Assembly: GCA_910583675.1 (NCBI GenBank)
Contig: CAJTYH010000017.1
Coordinates: forward strand, 1-57,378
From: an uncultured Muribaculaceae bacterium
GTDB taxonomy: Bacteria > Bacteroidota > Bacteroidia > Bacteroidales > Muribaculaceae
Direction of reading: 5' to 3'
Length of the DNA: 57,378 nucleotides
Numbering within the stretch: the stretch's first letter is position 1; each line of letters begins with the position of its first letter. Below, in pieces: positions 7,457 through 17,522 of the stretch. Made by a program: the position numbers and the translations under genes. The notes below the pieces were generated by a model, which saw nothing but the letters and a program-made list of their open reading frames with translations, ran no database searches and had not been told where the DNA came from.

Positions 7457-8626
7457 TTGAAATATTTCATCTCAGCCGGGGAGGCTTCCGGCGACATACA
7501 CGGCGCTCCGCTGATGAGGTCGTTGCGCAAGATCGACTCCTCGGCCAGATTCATATACCTGGGAGGAGACGAGATGTCTGCCGCGGCATCCGAAAGCGCC
7601 CCGGGAAGCACCCCGCTGATACACTACCGCGACATGGCCTTCATGGCGTTCAGCGAAGTCTTCCGCCATCTCGGCAAGATTTTCGGCAACCTGCGGCTGG
7701 CAAAGGAAGCCATAGCATCCGAACGCCCCGACGCACTGATACTCATAGACTATCCGAGCTTCAACCTGAAGCTTGCCGCCCATGCGCATGATCTCGGCAT
7801 CCCCGTATATTACTATATCTCGCCGAAGGTCTGGGCATGGAAGGAATGGCGCGTAAAGACCATACGCCGCTACTGCCGCAAGATACTCAGCATCCTGCCG
7901 TTTGAAGTTGAATTCTTCCGCTCACACGGCATGGAGGTGGAATATGTCGGCAACCCGTCGGTGGAGGAGGTGGAACGCCGAGAGGCAGCCCTGCCGAATC
8001 GCTCGGAATTCGTGCGGCGGCAACGCATCGAACCTGACAAGCCGCTACTCGCCCTACTGCCCGGAAGCCGTGTCGGGGAAATACGCAACAACCTGCCGAT
8101 CATGGATGCCGTGGCACGCCGTTTCCCGCAATTGCAGCCGGTAATAGCAGGTGCACCTGCCATTGACCCCGCTCTGTATGCCTCCTATTCGGAATATCCC
8201 GTAATAGAAGGTGCCACGTTCGAGCTTCTCCGCAACTCGGCGTGCGCCCTGGTCACATCAGGCACCGCCACGCTGGAGACAGCACTCCTCGGTACGCCAC
8301 AGGTGGTCTGCTACCGCGCAAACGGATCCCGACTTAGCTACAACATAATGAAGCGTCTGCTGAAATGCAAATGGGTATCGCTTCCCAATCTCATCGCCGA
8401 CAAGGAAATCGTGCCTGAGAAACTGGTGCACCTGTGCACCGTAGACTCAGTGGCTTCCGCACTCGCGAATATCATACCGGGCACAGACGGACGCGACGAA
8501 ATGATGCGTGGATATGCCCTCATGCGCGGACGGCTCGGTACATCACAGGCACCCGACAAAGCCGCGGAAACAATACTCGCCGACCTTCAGACACTGAAAT
8601 CCCGACAAGAAACTACTAATTACTAA
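7457..8626 (+). CDS. lpxB: Lipid-A-disaccharide synthase
   Basis: The 389-residue GT19 enzyme condenses lipid X with UDP-2,3-diacylglucosamine to make the lipid A disaccharide at the inner membrane. Recognisable LpxB blocks include the N-terminal KYFISAGEASGDIHG, PSFNLKLA, YYISPKVWAWKEWR, the LLPGSRVGEI block and TSGTATLETALLGTPQVVCYR. The start codon must be TTG at 7457: an in-frame TAA lies 15 bases upstream and the conserved motif begins immediately. The gene starts 12 bases after DUF4954, so translation is probably coupled. The last residues (TTNY) are encoded by an AT-rich mini-repeat that continues past the stop codon. Confidence 0.95.
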   Translation: MKYFISAGEASGDIHGAPLMRSLRKIDSSARFIYLGGDEMSAAASESAPGSTPLIHYRDMAFMAFSEVFRHLGKIFGNLRLAKEAIASERPDALILIDYPSFNLKLAAHAHDLGIPVYYYISPKVWAWKEWRVKTIRRYCRKILSILPFEVEFFRSHGMEVEYVGNPSVEEVERREAALPNRSEFVRRQRIEPDKPLLALLPGSRVGEIRNNLPIMDAVARRFPQLQPVIAGAPAIDPALYASYSEYPVIEGATFELLRNSACALVTSGTATLETALLGTPQVVCYRANGSRLSYNIMKRLLKCKWVSLPNLIADKEIVPEKLVHLCTVDSVASALANIIPGTDGRDEMMRGYALMRGRLGTSQAPDKAAETILADLQTLKSRQETTNY

Positions 8627-8642
8627 TTGCTAATTAATAATT
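8613..8642 (+). repeat. ctaatta mini-repeat across the lpxB stop codon
   Basis: About four imperfect 7-8 bp units of the type actaatta run from within the last lpxB codons to just before mutS. The stretch is low complexity and AT-rich, unlike both coding sequences. Confidence 0.6.
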
Positions 8643-8651
8643 ATACAAAGG

Positions 8652-11297
8652 ATGGCTGAGAAAAGCGCCACCAGCAAATTAATGATCCAATATGACGAGA
8701 TGAAACGGAAGCACCCCGACGCGGTGCTTCTGTTTCGCGTCGGAGACTTTTATGAGACATTCAGCCAGGATGCCATAACAGCCTCCGAGATACTCGGCAT
8801 AACACTTACGAAACGTGCCAACGGATATGCCTCGCATGTGGCACTCGCCGGATTCCCGCATCATGCACTTGACACGTATCTTCCGCGCCTTGTGCGTGCC
8901 GGAAAACGTGTGGCCATATGCGAGCAGCTCGAGGATCCAAAGACCGTAAAGGGGGGCAAGATCGTAAAGCGAGGCATAACGGAAGTGGTGACACCCGGCG
9001 TGGCGCTGAACGACAATGTGCTTGACCATCGCGAGAACAACTTCCTTGCCGCGCTTCACTTCGCAAAGGGTGTGACCGGGGTGGCTTTCCTTGACATATC
9101 CACAGGGGAATTCCTCACGGCGGAAGGCCCGATGGAATACATTGACAAACTCCTGGGAAACTTCTCGCCAAAGGAGGTGCTCGTGGAACGCGGCAAGAAA
9201 AACATCCTTGACGAATCGTTCACCGGACGCTACCTCGCCTTTGAACTCGAGGACTGGATCTTCACCGAACAGGCGGCCATGGACAGGCTCCTGAAACAGT
9301 TCGAGACCTCTTCGCTGAAGGGATTCGGCATCCACCGGATGCCGGCGGCGATCATCGCCTCGGGAGCCGTGCTGCACTACCTTGACATAACACGGCATAC
9401 TCGCACGGGACACATCTCCCGCCTGAGCCGCATAGAGGAGGAGACCTTCGTAAGGCTTGACAAATTCACAGTGCGCAACCTTGAGATCCTGTCAAGCCTC
9501 GGTGACGAGGGGAAAAGCCTCCTGGACGTGATAGACCGCACCGTAAGCCCTATGGGAGCGCGTATGATACGCCGCTGGATCACATTCCCGCTCAAGGATC
9601 CGAAGGCGATAAACCGCAGACTGGATGCCGTGGAATGCTTCTTCAAACAGCCCGACCTGCGCGACCTCCTGCGCGAGCAACTCGAACGCATCGGCGACCT
9701 TGAACGCCTCATATCCAAAGTCGCCGTAAACCGCATAACCCCGCGCGAGATGGTGCAGGTGCGTCATGCCCTCGAGGCGATAGACCCTATAAAGGAGCTG
9801 CTTGCCAATGCGGATTGCGAACCGTTGCGTGCCATCGGCGAACAGCTCAACCCTTGCCGCCTCATAAGCGAACGGATAGGACGGGAAATAGCGGAAGATG
9901 CCCCCAACCTGCTCAACCGTGGCAATGTAATAAAAGCCGGCGTGGATGCCGAGCTTGACGAATTGCGACACATCGCATTCCAAGGGAAAGACTACCTTCT
10001 GGGCATACAGCGGCGCGAAAGCGAAGCCACCTCCATACCCAGCCTCAAAATCGGATACAACAACGTATTCGGATACTACATTGAGGTCACCAACACCCAT
10101 CGCGACAAGGTGCCACCGGAGTGGATCCGCAAACAGACACTGGTCAATGCCGAGCGCTACATAACCCAGGAGCTGAAGGAATACGAGGAAAAGATACTGA
10201 CAGCGCAGGAAAAAATAGAAATAATAGAGACACGCCTGTACAACTCCCTTGTGGCCGGACTGGCCGAATATGTGGGAGCCATCCAGACCGATGCCCAGCT
10301 TGTGGCACGACTTGACACACTGCTCTCGTTCACACGCGTGGCACTTGAGAACCATTACAACCGCCCCGTCGTAGACGATTCCCTGAAGATTGAGATACGC
10401 GAGGGAAGACACCCCGTGATCGAAAAGGAACTGCCCGCCGGGACTCCATACATTGCAAACAGCGTGGATCTGGACAATGACAACACGCAGGTGATGATGA
10501 TCACCGGCCCCAACATGTCCGGTAAATCCGCATTGCTCCGGTCAACGGCGCTCAACGTACTCCTGGCTCAAATCGGCAGCTTCGTGGCAGCGGATGCCGC
10601 ACACATCGGAGTGGTGGACAAGATCTTTACCCGCGTCGGGGCATCCGACAACATCTCGCTCGGCGAATCCACCTTCATGGTGGAAATGAACGAGGCGGCA
10701 TCCATCCTCAACAACATGAGCCGACGCTCCCTGATACTGTTCGACGAACTCGGACGAGGCACCTCCACATACGACGGGATATCCATCGCATGGGCGATCG
10801 TGGAGCATATAAACTCATCCCCCTTGAAACCAAAGACGCTGTTTGCCACCCACTATCACGAACTGAACGAGATGGAAGAATCATATCCCGGAGTGGTCAA
10901 TTTCAACGTATCGGTGAAAGAGATAGACGGCAAAGTGGTGTTCCTCCGCAAACTGGCACGCGGAGGCAGTGAACACAGTTTCGGCATACATGTGGCAAAG
11001 CTCGCCGGAATGCCTCGAAGCATCGTAGAACGCGCATCTGAGGTGCTCAGGCAACTGGAGCGACTAAACCGCCATTCCCCGCTTGACAACTGCGGAGAAA
11101 CACCAGCTCCAAAGGTGAAGAAAGGCAAGAAATCCGGCACACAGTGCCCCGACATGCAGATGACCTTCTTCCAATTGGACGACCCTGTGCTCTCCCAAAT
11201 CCGCGATGAGATACTCCACCTTGACATTGACAACCTCTCTCCTCTCCAAGCCCTCAACAAGCTCTCCGATATACGCGCGATACTCACCGGGAAATGA
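8652..11297 (+). CDS. mutS: DNA mismatch repair protein MutS
   Basis: The 881-residue protein is a full-length MutS that recognises mismatches and small loops and recruits MutL. The mismatch-reading motif GDFYETF has Phe33 and Glu35. The ATPase domain shows Walker A GPNMSGKS (619-626), Walker B LFDE (696-699) followed by LGRGTSTYDG, and a later THYHEL block. The core and clamp domains lie between about 270 and 590. The C-terminal stretch after about 800 is the usual variable dimer region. It follows lpxB by 25 bases in the same direction and is probably part of the same transcript from 5374, though no terminator or promoter was excluded in the short gap. Confidence 0.97.
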   Translation: MAEKSATSKLMIQYDEMKRKHPDAVLLFRVGDFYETFSQDAITASEILGITLTKRANGYASHVALAGFPHHALDTYLPRLVRAGKRVAICEQLEDPKTVKGGKIVKRGITEVVTPGVALNDNVLDHRENNFLAALHFAKGVTGVAFLDISTGEFLTAEGPMEYIDKLLGNFSPKEVLVERGKKNILDESFTGRYLAFELEDWIFTEQAAMDRLLKQFETSSLKGFGIHRMPAAIIASGAVLHYLDITRHTRTGHISRLSRIEEETFVRLDKFTVRNLEILSSLGDEGKSLLDVIDRTVSPMGARMIRRWITFPLKDPKAINRRLDAVECFFKQPDLRDLLREQLERIGDLERLISKVAVNRITPREMVQVRHALEAIDPIKELLANADCEPLRAIGEQLNPCRLISERIGREIAEDAPNLLNRGNVIKAGVDAELDELRHIAFQGKDYLLGIQRRESEATSIPSLKIGYNNVFGYYIEVTNTHRDKVPPEWIRKQTLVNAERYITQELKEYEEKILTAQEKIEIIETRLYNSLVAGLAEYVGAIQTDAQLVARLDTLLSFTRVALENHYNRPVVDDSLKIEIREGRHPVIEKELPAGTPYIANSVDLDNDNTQVMMITGPNMSGKSALLRSTALNVLLAQIGSFVAADAAHIGVVDKIFTRVGASDNISLGESTFMVEMNEAASILNNMSRRSLILFDELGRGTSTYDGISIAWAIVEHINSSPLKPKTLFATHYHELNEMEESYPGVVNFNVSVKEIDGKVVFLRKLARGGSEHSFGIHVAKLAGMPRSIVERASEVLRQLERLNRHSPLDNCGETPAPKVKKGKKSGTQCPDMQMTFFQLDDPVLSQIRDEILHLDIDNLSPLQALNKLSDIRAILTGK

Positions 11298-11328
11298 GAA
11301 GGCAAGAAAATGAGAAATTAAGAAAAAA

Positions 11329-11461
11329 GAAATTGAGAAATTAAGAAATTGAGAAATTAAGAAATTGAGAAATTAAGAAATTGAGAAATTAAGAAATTGA
11401 GAACCGTAGTTGATTCCTCTGATGTCTCTGATACCTCTGATACCTCTGATACCTCTGATTT
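11329..11461 (+). repeat. Composite tandem repeat between mutS and slyD
   Basis: Positions 11329-11403 hold about 4.6 copies of a 16-bp unit (gaaattgagaaattaa, itself two similar 8-mers). After a 13-base gap, 11417-11461 holds five copies of a 9-bp unit (ctctgatac and variants). A shorter version with the same two parts in the same order lies at 19093-19151. Fragments lie near 43508-43529 (reverse) and 57293-57314. Confidence 0.85.
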
Positions 11462-11538
11462 CCCTTCCTCTCTCCAACTTCTCCCTCTCCCATACGTTAT
11501 AACCTAAGACACTTTCAAACAATTAAAAACATAGAATT

Positions 11539-12108
11539 ATGGAAAAAATCGAACCGGGCAAATATGTAGAACTCGGATATGACCTTTACGCCATTGAGCC
11601 GGACGGCTCAGAAAAGCTGGTGCACCAAACCAACGAGGAAGATCCTGAAAAAATCGTTTTCGGCGTGACACGCGGCATGATTGCTCCTCTTGAAAAAGCC
11701 ATTGAAGGCCTGGAAGCCGGTGGCAAATTCAACGTAACAGCAACGGCCGAAGAGGCTTTCGGCAAATATGATCCCGACCAGGTGGTTGAACTCGAACGCG
11801 ATGTCTTCACCGTAGACGGCAAGTTCGACGACAAGATGATCAAGGTAGGGGCCGCAGTCCCGATGATGACCGCCGACGGCTTCCGCATCACCGGCATTGT
11901 GAAAGAAGTTACAGACAGCCATGTGAAGATGGATTTCAACCATCCGCTCGCCGACAAGCCTGTGCGTTTCGACGGCAAGATAATCACCGTCCGCGAAGCC
12001 ACTCCGGAGGAGATCAAGCCCTTCCAGGGAGGATGCGGTTGCGGATGCGACCATGACCACTGCGGCGAAGGCGACTCCTGCGGCTGCGGGGACGGCTGCT
12101 GCCACTAA
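11539..12108 (+). CDS. slyD: SlyD-type FKBP peptidyl-prolyl isomerase
   Basis: The 189-residue protein has the SlyD plan: an FKBP half-domain (about 1-70), the inserted chaperone flap (about 71-125) and the rest of the FKBP fold (about 126-160). A metal-binding tail then follows. FGVTRGMIAPLEKAIEGLEAGG and ATAEEAFGKYDPDQV are characteristic. The last 26 residues are packed with Cys and His (GCGCGCDHDHCGEGDSCGCG and GDGCCH), as in nickel-binding SlyD tails. It should catalyse proline isomerisation, act as a chaperone, and buffer nickel or zinc in the cytoplasm. It is followed by a strong hairpin and preceded by tandem repeats, so it is probably a single-gene unit. No clear promoter was identified. 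Confidence 0.92.
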   Translation: MEKIEPGKYVELGYDLYAIEPDGSEKLVHQTNEEDPEKIVFGVTRGMIAPLEKAIEGLEAGGKFNVTATAEEAFGKYDPDQVVELERDVFTVDGKFDDKMIKVGAAVPMMTADGFRITGIVKEVTDSHVKMDFNHPLADKPVRFDGKIITVREATPEEIKPFQGGCGCGCDHDHCGEGDSCGCGDGCCH

Positions 12109-12132
12109 CCTCCTTTCCAAAAATACAGAATC

Positions 12133-12168
12133 GCGGTGAGCTAATTGCAAGATGCTTTAGCTCACCGC
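12133..12168. terminator. Bidirectional terminator between slyD and tamB
   Basis: An 11-bp perfect stem (gcggtgagcta/tagctcaccgc) with a 14-base loop, followed by tcttta, lies between the convergent ends of slyD and tamB. Confidence 0.75.
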
Positions 12169-12188
12169 AGTCTTTATAATATGTCTTA

Positions 12189-15100
12189 TCATTTTCGGAT
12201 GGGATGCGCTACAGGCTTGACTTGCGGCGGGGTAGCAACGCGCTCTGCAGGAAGGGGGATGTCGGTCGTATCGGGGAGAGATGGTGCCGGGGATGGGGGG
12301 ATGTCCGATATTTCGGATTTTTTACCGGATTTACGGAGCAGAGGACGGAGGAATGACAGGAAACTGTCGAAATCGCGCTTCAGAACCACGCCGACACCCT
12401 GGGTCGTGGGAGCGGTGCGCAGGTAGTAGTTCTGGTCGTTATAGCGATTATAAGCCTTAAGACGCCACATGCCGGGACGGTCAAGGAGATATTCAAGGTC
12501 AAAGTCCCCGACGAATTGGGAAGTATTGAGGGAGTTGTCGCGATACCCGAAATTGCCATTGAACAACAGGCGATTGTTGAGCAGACGCGACGAAAGAGCC
12601 ACATCCACCTCCACATCAGAGAAATCCCCCCTGTCGCTGCGGAAAGTGGGCGCTATGTTCCAGTTTTCAGAAATGGAGCCAAGAAGGTTCGACAATTGCG
12701 ATGAGATAGTGCTCGAAGCCACGGAGACCAATTCATTGCCCTTTGTCGTGGATGCCATGTAGTCCGGGGTGTAGAAACGGCTGAGCGCCAACAGGTATAT
12801 TATCTGCCGGTTCATCATGTCATCCGTGCTTATGATGGAACGCACTTTCCGGTATATGTCGGTAGTAAGCGTCGGAAATTCAAGATCAAACGAGATCTCC
12901 GGTGCCACAAGTTCACCATTTACCTTCAATATCGCGTGCACAGGCACATTCGTGCGGTTCAGATCCTTGTCCTGCAGGAACGATTCATCCAGGTCGCTCA
13001 GATTGGCGTTCAGCGCATACGCCGCCTGTATGTCCAGGGCGGCATTGTAGGGATCGCCGTTGAATGCGATACGGCTTCCCGGCCTGATCGTAAAGTCCTT
13101 TATTATTATATCCTGGAGAGTGAAATTGTAATTACCCCTCTCAAGTGTATAAGTGCCATACATTCGCAGGTCATTGTTAACCGAACCATAATCCAACCGG
13201 AGATGCCCGTTGCCGTTGGCACGTATGCGATCGCCACCTACCGGATCCATTACCAGATTCAGACGCGCATCAGGGGTGACACGCATCTGCAGCGATATCT
13301 CATAGTCCGACGGCGTGTCCGTATCATGATTTTCCGCAAGGGCACGCAAATGATTCACTATATCCATGGACGTATCCCGTTCCAGATGCAGCGTGTCGGA
13401 CAACTCTGCGGACAAAGCGTCCTTGTCACGAAAAGTCAGGAAAGAAAACTCATCTGCCACCTCCTGGTCGGAGAGGACGAAAGTGAACGTGGAACGGGGG
13501 GCGGTGGCCATGTCAACTGAGATATTCACTTTACCCGGCTCCCCCTTTACGAAAGCCGATCCGTTCCCGTAAATCTTGCCGTACCATATCGGATTGTCAC
13601 GCGCCGTGGTGTTGTAGCTCAGGAAATCATACGCACCGGTCACCCCGAACTCGAATCTCGGCTCCTTGAAGAACTTATGCCGTACCCAGCCGTCCAGATG
13701 TGCAGTATGGCCTTCGGCATCTTTTATGCGGATGCCGTCAAGGTCTATAAGACCAGGCCGGAAATGCACCGAATCGGTCGCCGTGTAGTAGGTATTGGTG
13801 AAATTCACCTTCAACCTCAGGTCGTCTGCGAACACATCCCCCTCCAGGTCGATATATTTGAATGTCCCGAACAGGCGGGCACGTCCGGATGCATATCCGC
13901 TTATGTCCGATGCAAACGCCTCCATATAAGGCTGCATGAATCCGACCTTGGCACGATCCACCGTAAAAGTCAAGTCAATGGATTCGTTCAGCGGATAAAT
14001 CGCTCCATTGACAAGCGAGCGACGCCCTTCCTCCGAGTCTATCGTGGCATCCAATGTGATACCACGGGTTTCAGGTTCCCATCTCGAGCGCACATCGGCA
14101 TCGCCGAGAACCACCTTGTTATAACTTATCCCCTTAACCTTCAATCCGGGTGTCTCCAGCACCGGCTCGGGAGAGAACAACCGCGAGGCATAGAAAGTAC
14201 CGGTGGCATCTCCACCAAGCATCACCTTGTCTATACCAAGGGATTCGAACAGATAATCCAACGAGAAATTGCGCAAGTCAAGGGTAAGGAGATCCCAGGG
14301 ATTTTCACTCACATCACCTTCTATCTTTACGAACTGGTTGTTGCGATGCACATTCAACCCTCTGACCTGTATGTCAGGTTTAGACGATATGACTATCCTC
14401 GCAGGATTGACTATCCAGGTGGAGTCATTGAACGTAAGCGAACTCTCCGCTATATTCACGTCGGTGCGCAATCCATCCTCCCCACGGTTGAATATCGCAG
14501 ATGCCGACACATTCCCTTCATAAGCCTGAGCACGGTCTATGCGCCATGACATGTCGGCCAGAAGTCTGTCGGATGCTCCACCGGCCTGAAACATCAGCTT
14601 CATTGAACCGTTCTTTGTCGGAACTGCCGTAGAGACATCAAGGTTCGCCACATTATCCTCACCCGACATGAATGCTGCTACCACAGTATTCTCGATCAGC
14701 TTGTTGCCCTGCCTCAGAAACGGCGCTTCCAAATTGAGCGCAACATCAGAAGCACGTGAAGAAAACGCTCCGGAAAGCCTTACGGGATAAACCACGCTGA
14801 CCGGTAAATTGAAAAATCTTGCGGGACGCTCGGTTTCCTTTATGGTGAAGTCCACGGTAAAGTCGTTTCCAAAGGAGTGCGCAATGGCATCATTCGCATG
14901 GAGTTGGGGCATCAGCGACGGGAAGACCATACCGGCGATATGCCTGAAATCGGAAGCTATTGAGGTAAAGTCATAACTGCCGCATACCTCCCCGTCAATG
15001 AAGTCGCTACGCACGGCTATACGCTCTGGCTCCGCAGTAAGGACAAAGCTGTCCAACTGCAGCTCCTGACCATCGGCACGCGTGAACCGTAAGCGGTTGA

Positions 15101-16823
15101 CCGAGCACATGCCGTTCATATGACTGAAACTTTCCCCGTCGAAAGCCATCCGCACAGAGCCGCTGAAGCATGCTCCCTGTTCCTTGTCCGTAAGGTTCAG
15201 TCTGGAGGGGATACAACGATCCACGTCCAGGTCAAGTTCCACAAGCCGGGCATCCCTTATCAACGAATATGCACCTTCCATGGCGAACGCGAGATTTGGA
15301 TTGTCCATGCTGACCGCCCCCCTTACGATGCCATCCTTCAAAGTTGCATGAGCCTTCAACGCCTCATATGCAGCCTCACGATACATGGCACGATCTACCT
15401 CCAAGTCGGTAGATCCGGCGACCACGCGCCCCTTGCGTGCGATAGTTGCCACAATGTCCCCCTCCACTTCACCGATATGCAGACCGGGCAACACTCCCGC
15501 CAGATCCACAGCCCCGTCAGTAGCGAGCTGTGCGGCAAGATTCAAGTCTTCCATATTCCTGAATCTGCCGGATACATCACCAGTAACCTTTCCCTGAGCC
15601 GAGGTTACCCCCACGCTCCCTTTCAGCATTGCACCGTCCAGCTCCCCCCATGCCTCAACGCCGATGCGCCCGAGACTTTGCAAGTCAAACCGGGCATCCT
15701 CACCAAAAGCACCACCAACCTGAAGGATCTGCTGTAGTTCTCTCCCCCCGACACTCAAAGACAAATTCGACAAGGAGACTTGCCGATTATCAGACATAAT
15801 ATCCCCCTTGACATTCCCAACCATTTCCAGTGAAGTCCCACCATCGGAAAACAATTCCAAGTCGGTGACAAATCCGTTCATATTGCCACTGAACGCAAAC
15901 CGCTTGAAGTCTACATCCATGGATAGCTGCTCCAATTGCGGTACGAAAGCGGCAAGATCGCTGAGTTGCAGATTGCTCCCGGGTTGGATTCCCGCCTCCA
16001 TACGGGCGCTCTTCAATGCCGCGGATATATTCTTCATGCCACCTTCAAGCGGCAGTTCCATATCCATAAAGCGCAAGTGAGACTGAGGAAGCACGATCTG
16101 CATGTTGCGAGCGGCCAGCATGTCACGTGAAACCACGAAGTCACCTGCAAGGTTATCCAACACAAAGCCGCTGCGGATCTCGGCAAAAGCCAGACGCTTT
16201 ATATTCACCGCGAAATCGTCGTTTCGTAATCGCGGCAACCTTATATCCGCCCTAAAACGCTCAATGGCAACATGTCCCGGAGAAAAACGCCGTACAGCAC
16301 CGTTAACATTCTCCTCCATACCCACATCATAGCTCAACCGCGATGAACGGATCATCACGGTATTTATCTTGAAGTCGAATTGCGTAGGCGGCTTATTTTT
16401 CTCCTTTGGCGAAAGAGCGTCTATGATCGGCTGAATGTTCAGCGGAGCGCCAGCACTGTCACGACGCAATCTCGCATCCAGCCCCACCAGTTCCACATAA
16501 TCTATCGTCACAGGTTCGTCTGATGACAACAGGCTTAAAAGCCTGACACCGGCACCCAGACGCCTTACCGTAAGAGCCGTATCCCCCGGAGCAGTCTCCA
16601 CGGTCACATTTCGGAGAACTGCACGATTAAAAGGAACTATGCCCAGATCCCCGACGGTCACCCGGCAGTCAAGCAACCTTGAAAGCTCCTGTTCGCACCG
16701 ATGCGCCAGCCGCCCCTGCACCCCAGGGAGCGACAGTCCCACGAAAAGCACAAGAGGGGAAGCCACGGCAATGCATATGGCAAGCACAAGAAGCAAACGC
16801 AGTATACGGTAGACCGATTTCAC
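12189..16823 (-). CDS. tamB: TamB-like translocation/assembly protein (DUF490)
   Basis: This 1544-residue protein looks like a Bacteroidetes TamB, an AsmA-like bridge spanning the periplasm. Family members assist outer-membrane protein assembly or lipid transport. A single N-terminal membrane anchor spans about residues 7-31. It is followed by an AsmA-type region (RVTVGDLGIVPFNRAVLRNVTV) and a very long run of short amphipathic strands. The C-terminal DUF490 part (about 1080-1500) includes LALSRFYTP, SSTISSQLSNLLGSISENW and the final strands SRLLNNRLLFNGNFGYRD. A TAACTTCG box at 16828-16835 lies directly before the ATG and would give an almost leaderless transcript, but it lacks a -33 partner. 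The next gene, divergent, is an outer-membrane barrel. Partner assignment is inference. Confidence 0.88.
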   Translation of the reverse strand: MKSVYRILRLLLVLAICIAVASPLVLFVGLSLPGVQGRLAHRCEQELSRLLDCRVTVGDLGIVPFNRAVLRNVTVETAPGDTALTVRRLGAGVRLLSLLSSDEPVTIDYVELVGLDARLRRDSAGAPLNIQPIIDALSPKEKNKPPTQFDFKINTVMIRSSRLSYDVGMEENVNGAVRRFSPGHVAIERFRADIRLPRLRNDDFAVNIKRLAFAEIRSGFVLDNLAGDFVVSRDMLAARNMQIVLPQSHLRFMDMELPLEGGMKNISAALKSARMEAGIQPGSNLQLSDLAAFVPQLEQLSMDVDFKRFAFSGNMNGFVTDLELFSDGGTSLEMVGNVKGDIMSDNRQVSLSNLSLSVGGRELQQILQVGGAFGEDARFDLQSLGRIGVEAWGELDGAMLKGSVGVTSAQGKVTGDVSGRFRNMEDLNLAAQLATDGAVDLAGVLPGLHIGEVEGDIVATIARKGRVVAGSTDLEVDRAMYREAAYEALKAHATLKDGIVRGAVSMDNPNLAFAMEGAYSLIRDARLVELDLDVDRCIPSRLNLTDKEQGACFSGSVRMAFDGESFSHMNGMCSVNRLRFTRADGQELQLDSFVLTAEPERIAVRSDFIDGEVCGSYDFTSIASDFRHIAGMVFPSLMPQLHANDAIAHSFGNDFTVDFTIKETERPARFFNLPVSVVYPVRLSGAFSSRASDVALNLEAPFLRQGNKLIENTVVAAFMSGEDNVANLDVSTAVPTKNGSMKLMFQAGGASDRLLADMSWRIDRAQAYEGNVSASAIFNRGEDGLRTDVNIAESSLTFNDSTWIVNPARIVISSKPDIQVRGLNVHRNNQFVKIEGDVSENPWDLLTLDLRNFSLDYLFESLGIDKVMLGGDATGTFYASRLFSPEPVLETPGLKVKGISYNKVVLGDADVRSRWEPETRGITLDATIDSEEGRRSLVNGAIYPLNESIDLTFTVDRAKVGFMQPYMEAFASDISGYASGRARLFGTFKYIDLEGDVFADDLRLKVNFTNTYYTATDSVHFRPGLIDLDGIRIKDAEGHTAHLDGWVRHKFFKEPRFEFGVTGAYDFLSYNTTARDNPIWYGKIYGNGSAFVKGEPGKVNISVDMATAPRSTFTFVLSDQEVADEFSFLTFRDKDALSAELSDTLHLERDTSMDIVNHLRALAENHDTDTPSDYEISLQMRVTPDARLNLVMDPVGGDRIRANGNGHLRLDYGSVNNDLRMYGTYTLERGNYNFTLQDIIIKDFTIRPGSRIAFNGDPYNAALDIQAAYALNANLSDLDESFLQDKDLNRTNVPVHAILKVNGELVAPEISFDLEFPTLTTDIYRKVRSIISTDDMMNRQIIYLLALSRFYTPDYMASTTKGNELVSVASSTISSQLSNLLGSISENWNIAPTFRSDRGDFSDVEVDVALSSRLLNNRLLFNGNFGYRDNSLNTSQFVGDFDLEYLLDRPGMWRLKAYNRYNDQNYYLRTAPTTQGVGVVLKRDFDSFLSFLRPLLRKSGKKSEISDIPPSPAPSLPDTTDIPLPAERVATPPQVKPVAHPIRK

Positions 16824-16854
16824 AATGCGAAGTTAGCTATTTTTTCGCTTTTGG

Positions 16855-16886
16855 TTTGCATATACCTGCGGAATAGTGTAACTTTG
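16855..16886 (+). promoter_or_regulatory. Promoter for the barrel gene
   Basis: TTTG (16855-16858), a 20-base spacer and TAACTTTG (16879-16886) match the consensus exactly. The start is predicted near 16890, which supports the start codon at 16960. Confidence 0.7.
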
Positions 16887-16959
16887 TTCTATCAGATTTC
16901 TCCTCTCCGACAACATTTTTCTCATGAGAATTGTTTGTGAGTTCAAACGACATTACCGA

Positions 16960-17481
16960 ATGAAACTGAAAACTTGTATTTTCGCAGCTACTGCATTGGT
17001 TGCCTCCCTTGCAGGGACTGAATGCAGCGCCGAAAATTACCAACAGGGAGAAAAGACCGTCGGACTTGCAGCGGGTTACCACACCTACAATCAGTCTGGA
17101 GCTGCCGGGGTGATATTCACATACCGCTTCTCGCGCCACTTCAGGCTCGCCCCGGATGCCACTTATATCTTCCGTCACCACGACACAGATGCGTTGCAGC
17201 TCAACGTGAACGCCCAAGTGCCGTTCTTACTGGGAGAGAAATGGGACATTTTCCCATTGGCCGGCCTAAACTACTCCAGTTGGAATCGCCATGGCTCCCT
17301 AAAAGCGTCGGACGACAACCACGACGTAAGCAACCGCACATCCCGTTTAGGCCTCAATGCGGGTGCAGGAGCCAACGTCACCCTGTCGGAAAGCCTGCGG
17401 CTTGGAATTTCGGGCAGATACACTTTCGTAAAAGGATACAATGGCGCCATGTTTCTCGCCAGCATATCCTACCGATTCTGA
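16960..17481 (+). CDS. Small outer-membrane beta-barrel protein
   Basis: The 173-residue product has a signal peptide (MKLKTCIFAATALVASLAGTECSA, cleaved near residue 24). About eight amphipathic strands follow, and the chain ends in SISYRF, whose terminal aromatic residue is typical of BAM-assembled barrels. The layout resembles OmpW/OmpX-size proteins. The ATG at 16960 is preferred over the one at 16924 because it directly begins the signal peptide. It has its own promoter and lies 41 bases before ferritin, so ferritin may be co-transcribed. The specific function is unknown. Confidence 0.82.
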   Translation: MKLKTCIFAATALVASLAGTECSAENYQQGEKTVGLAAGYHTYNQSGAAGVIFTYRFSRHFRLAPDATYIFRHHDTDALQLNVNAQVPFLLGEKWDIFPLAGLNYSSWNRHGSLKASDDNHDVSNRTSRLGLNAGAGANVTLSESLRLGISGRYTFVKGYNGAMFLASISYRF

Positions 17482-17522
17482 TACACTAACGCAACAACCA
17501 ACAAACAATAACTTCATATCCC

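Noticed and set aside
9492..10412. A 306-codon open frame antisense to mutS
   Set aside because: The sense strand is an intact MutS. The antisense protein has no recognisable motif.
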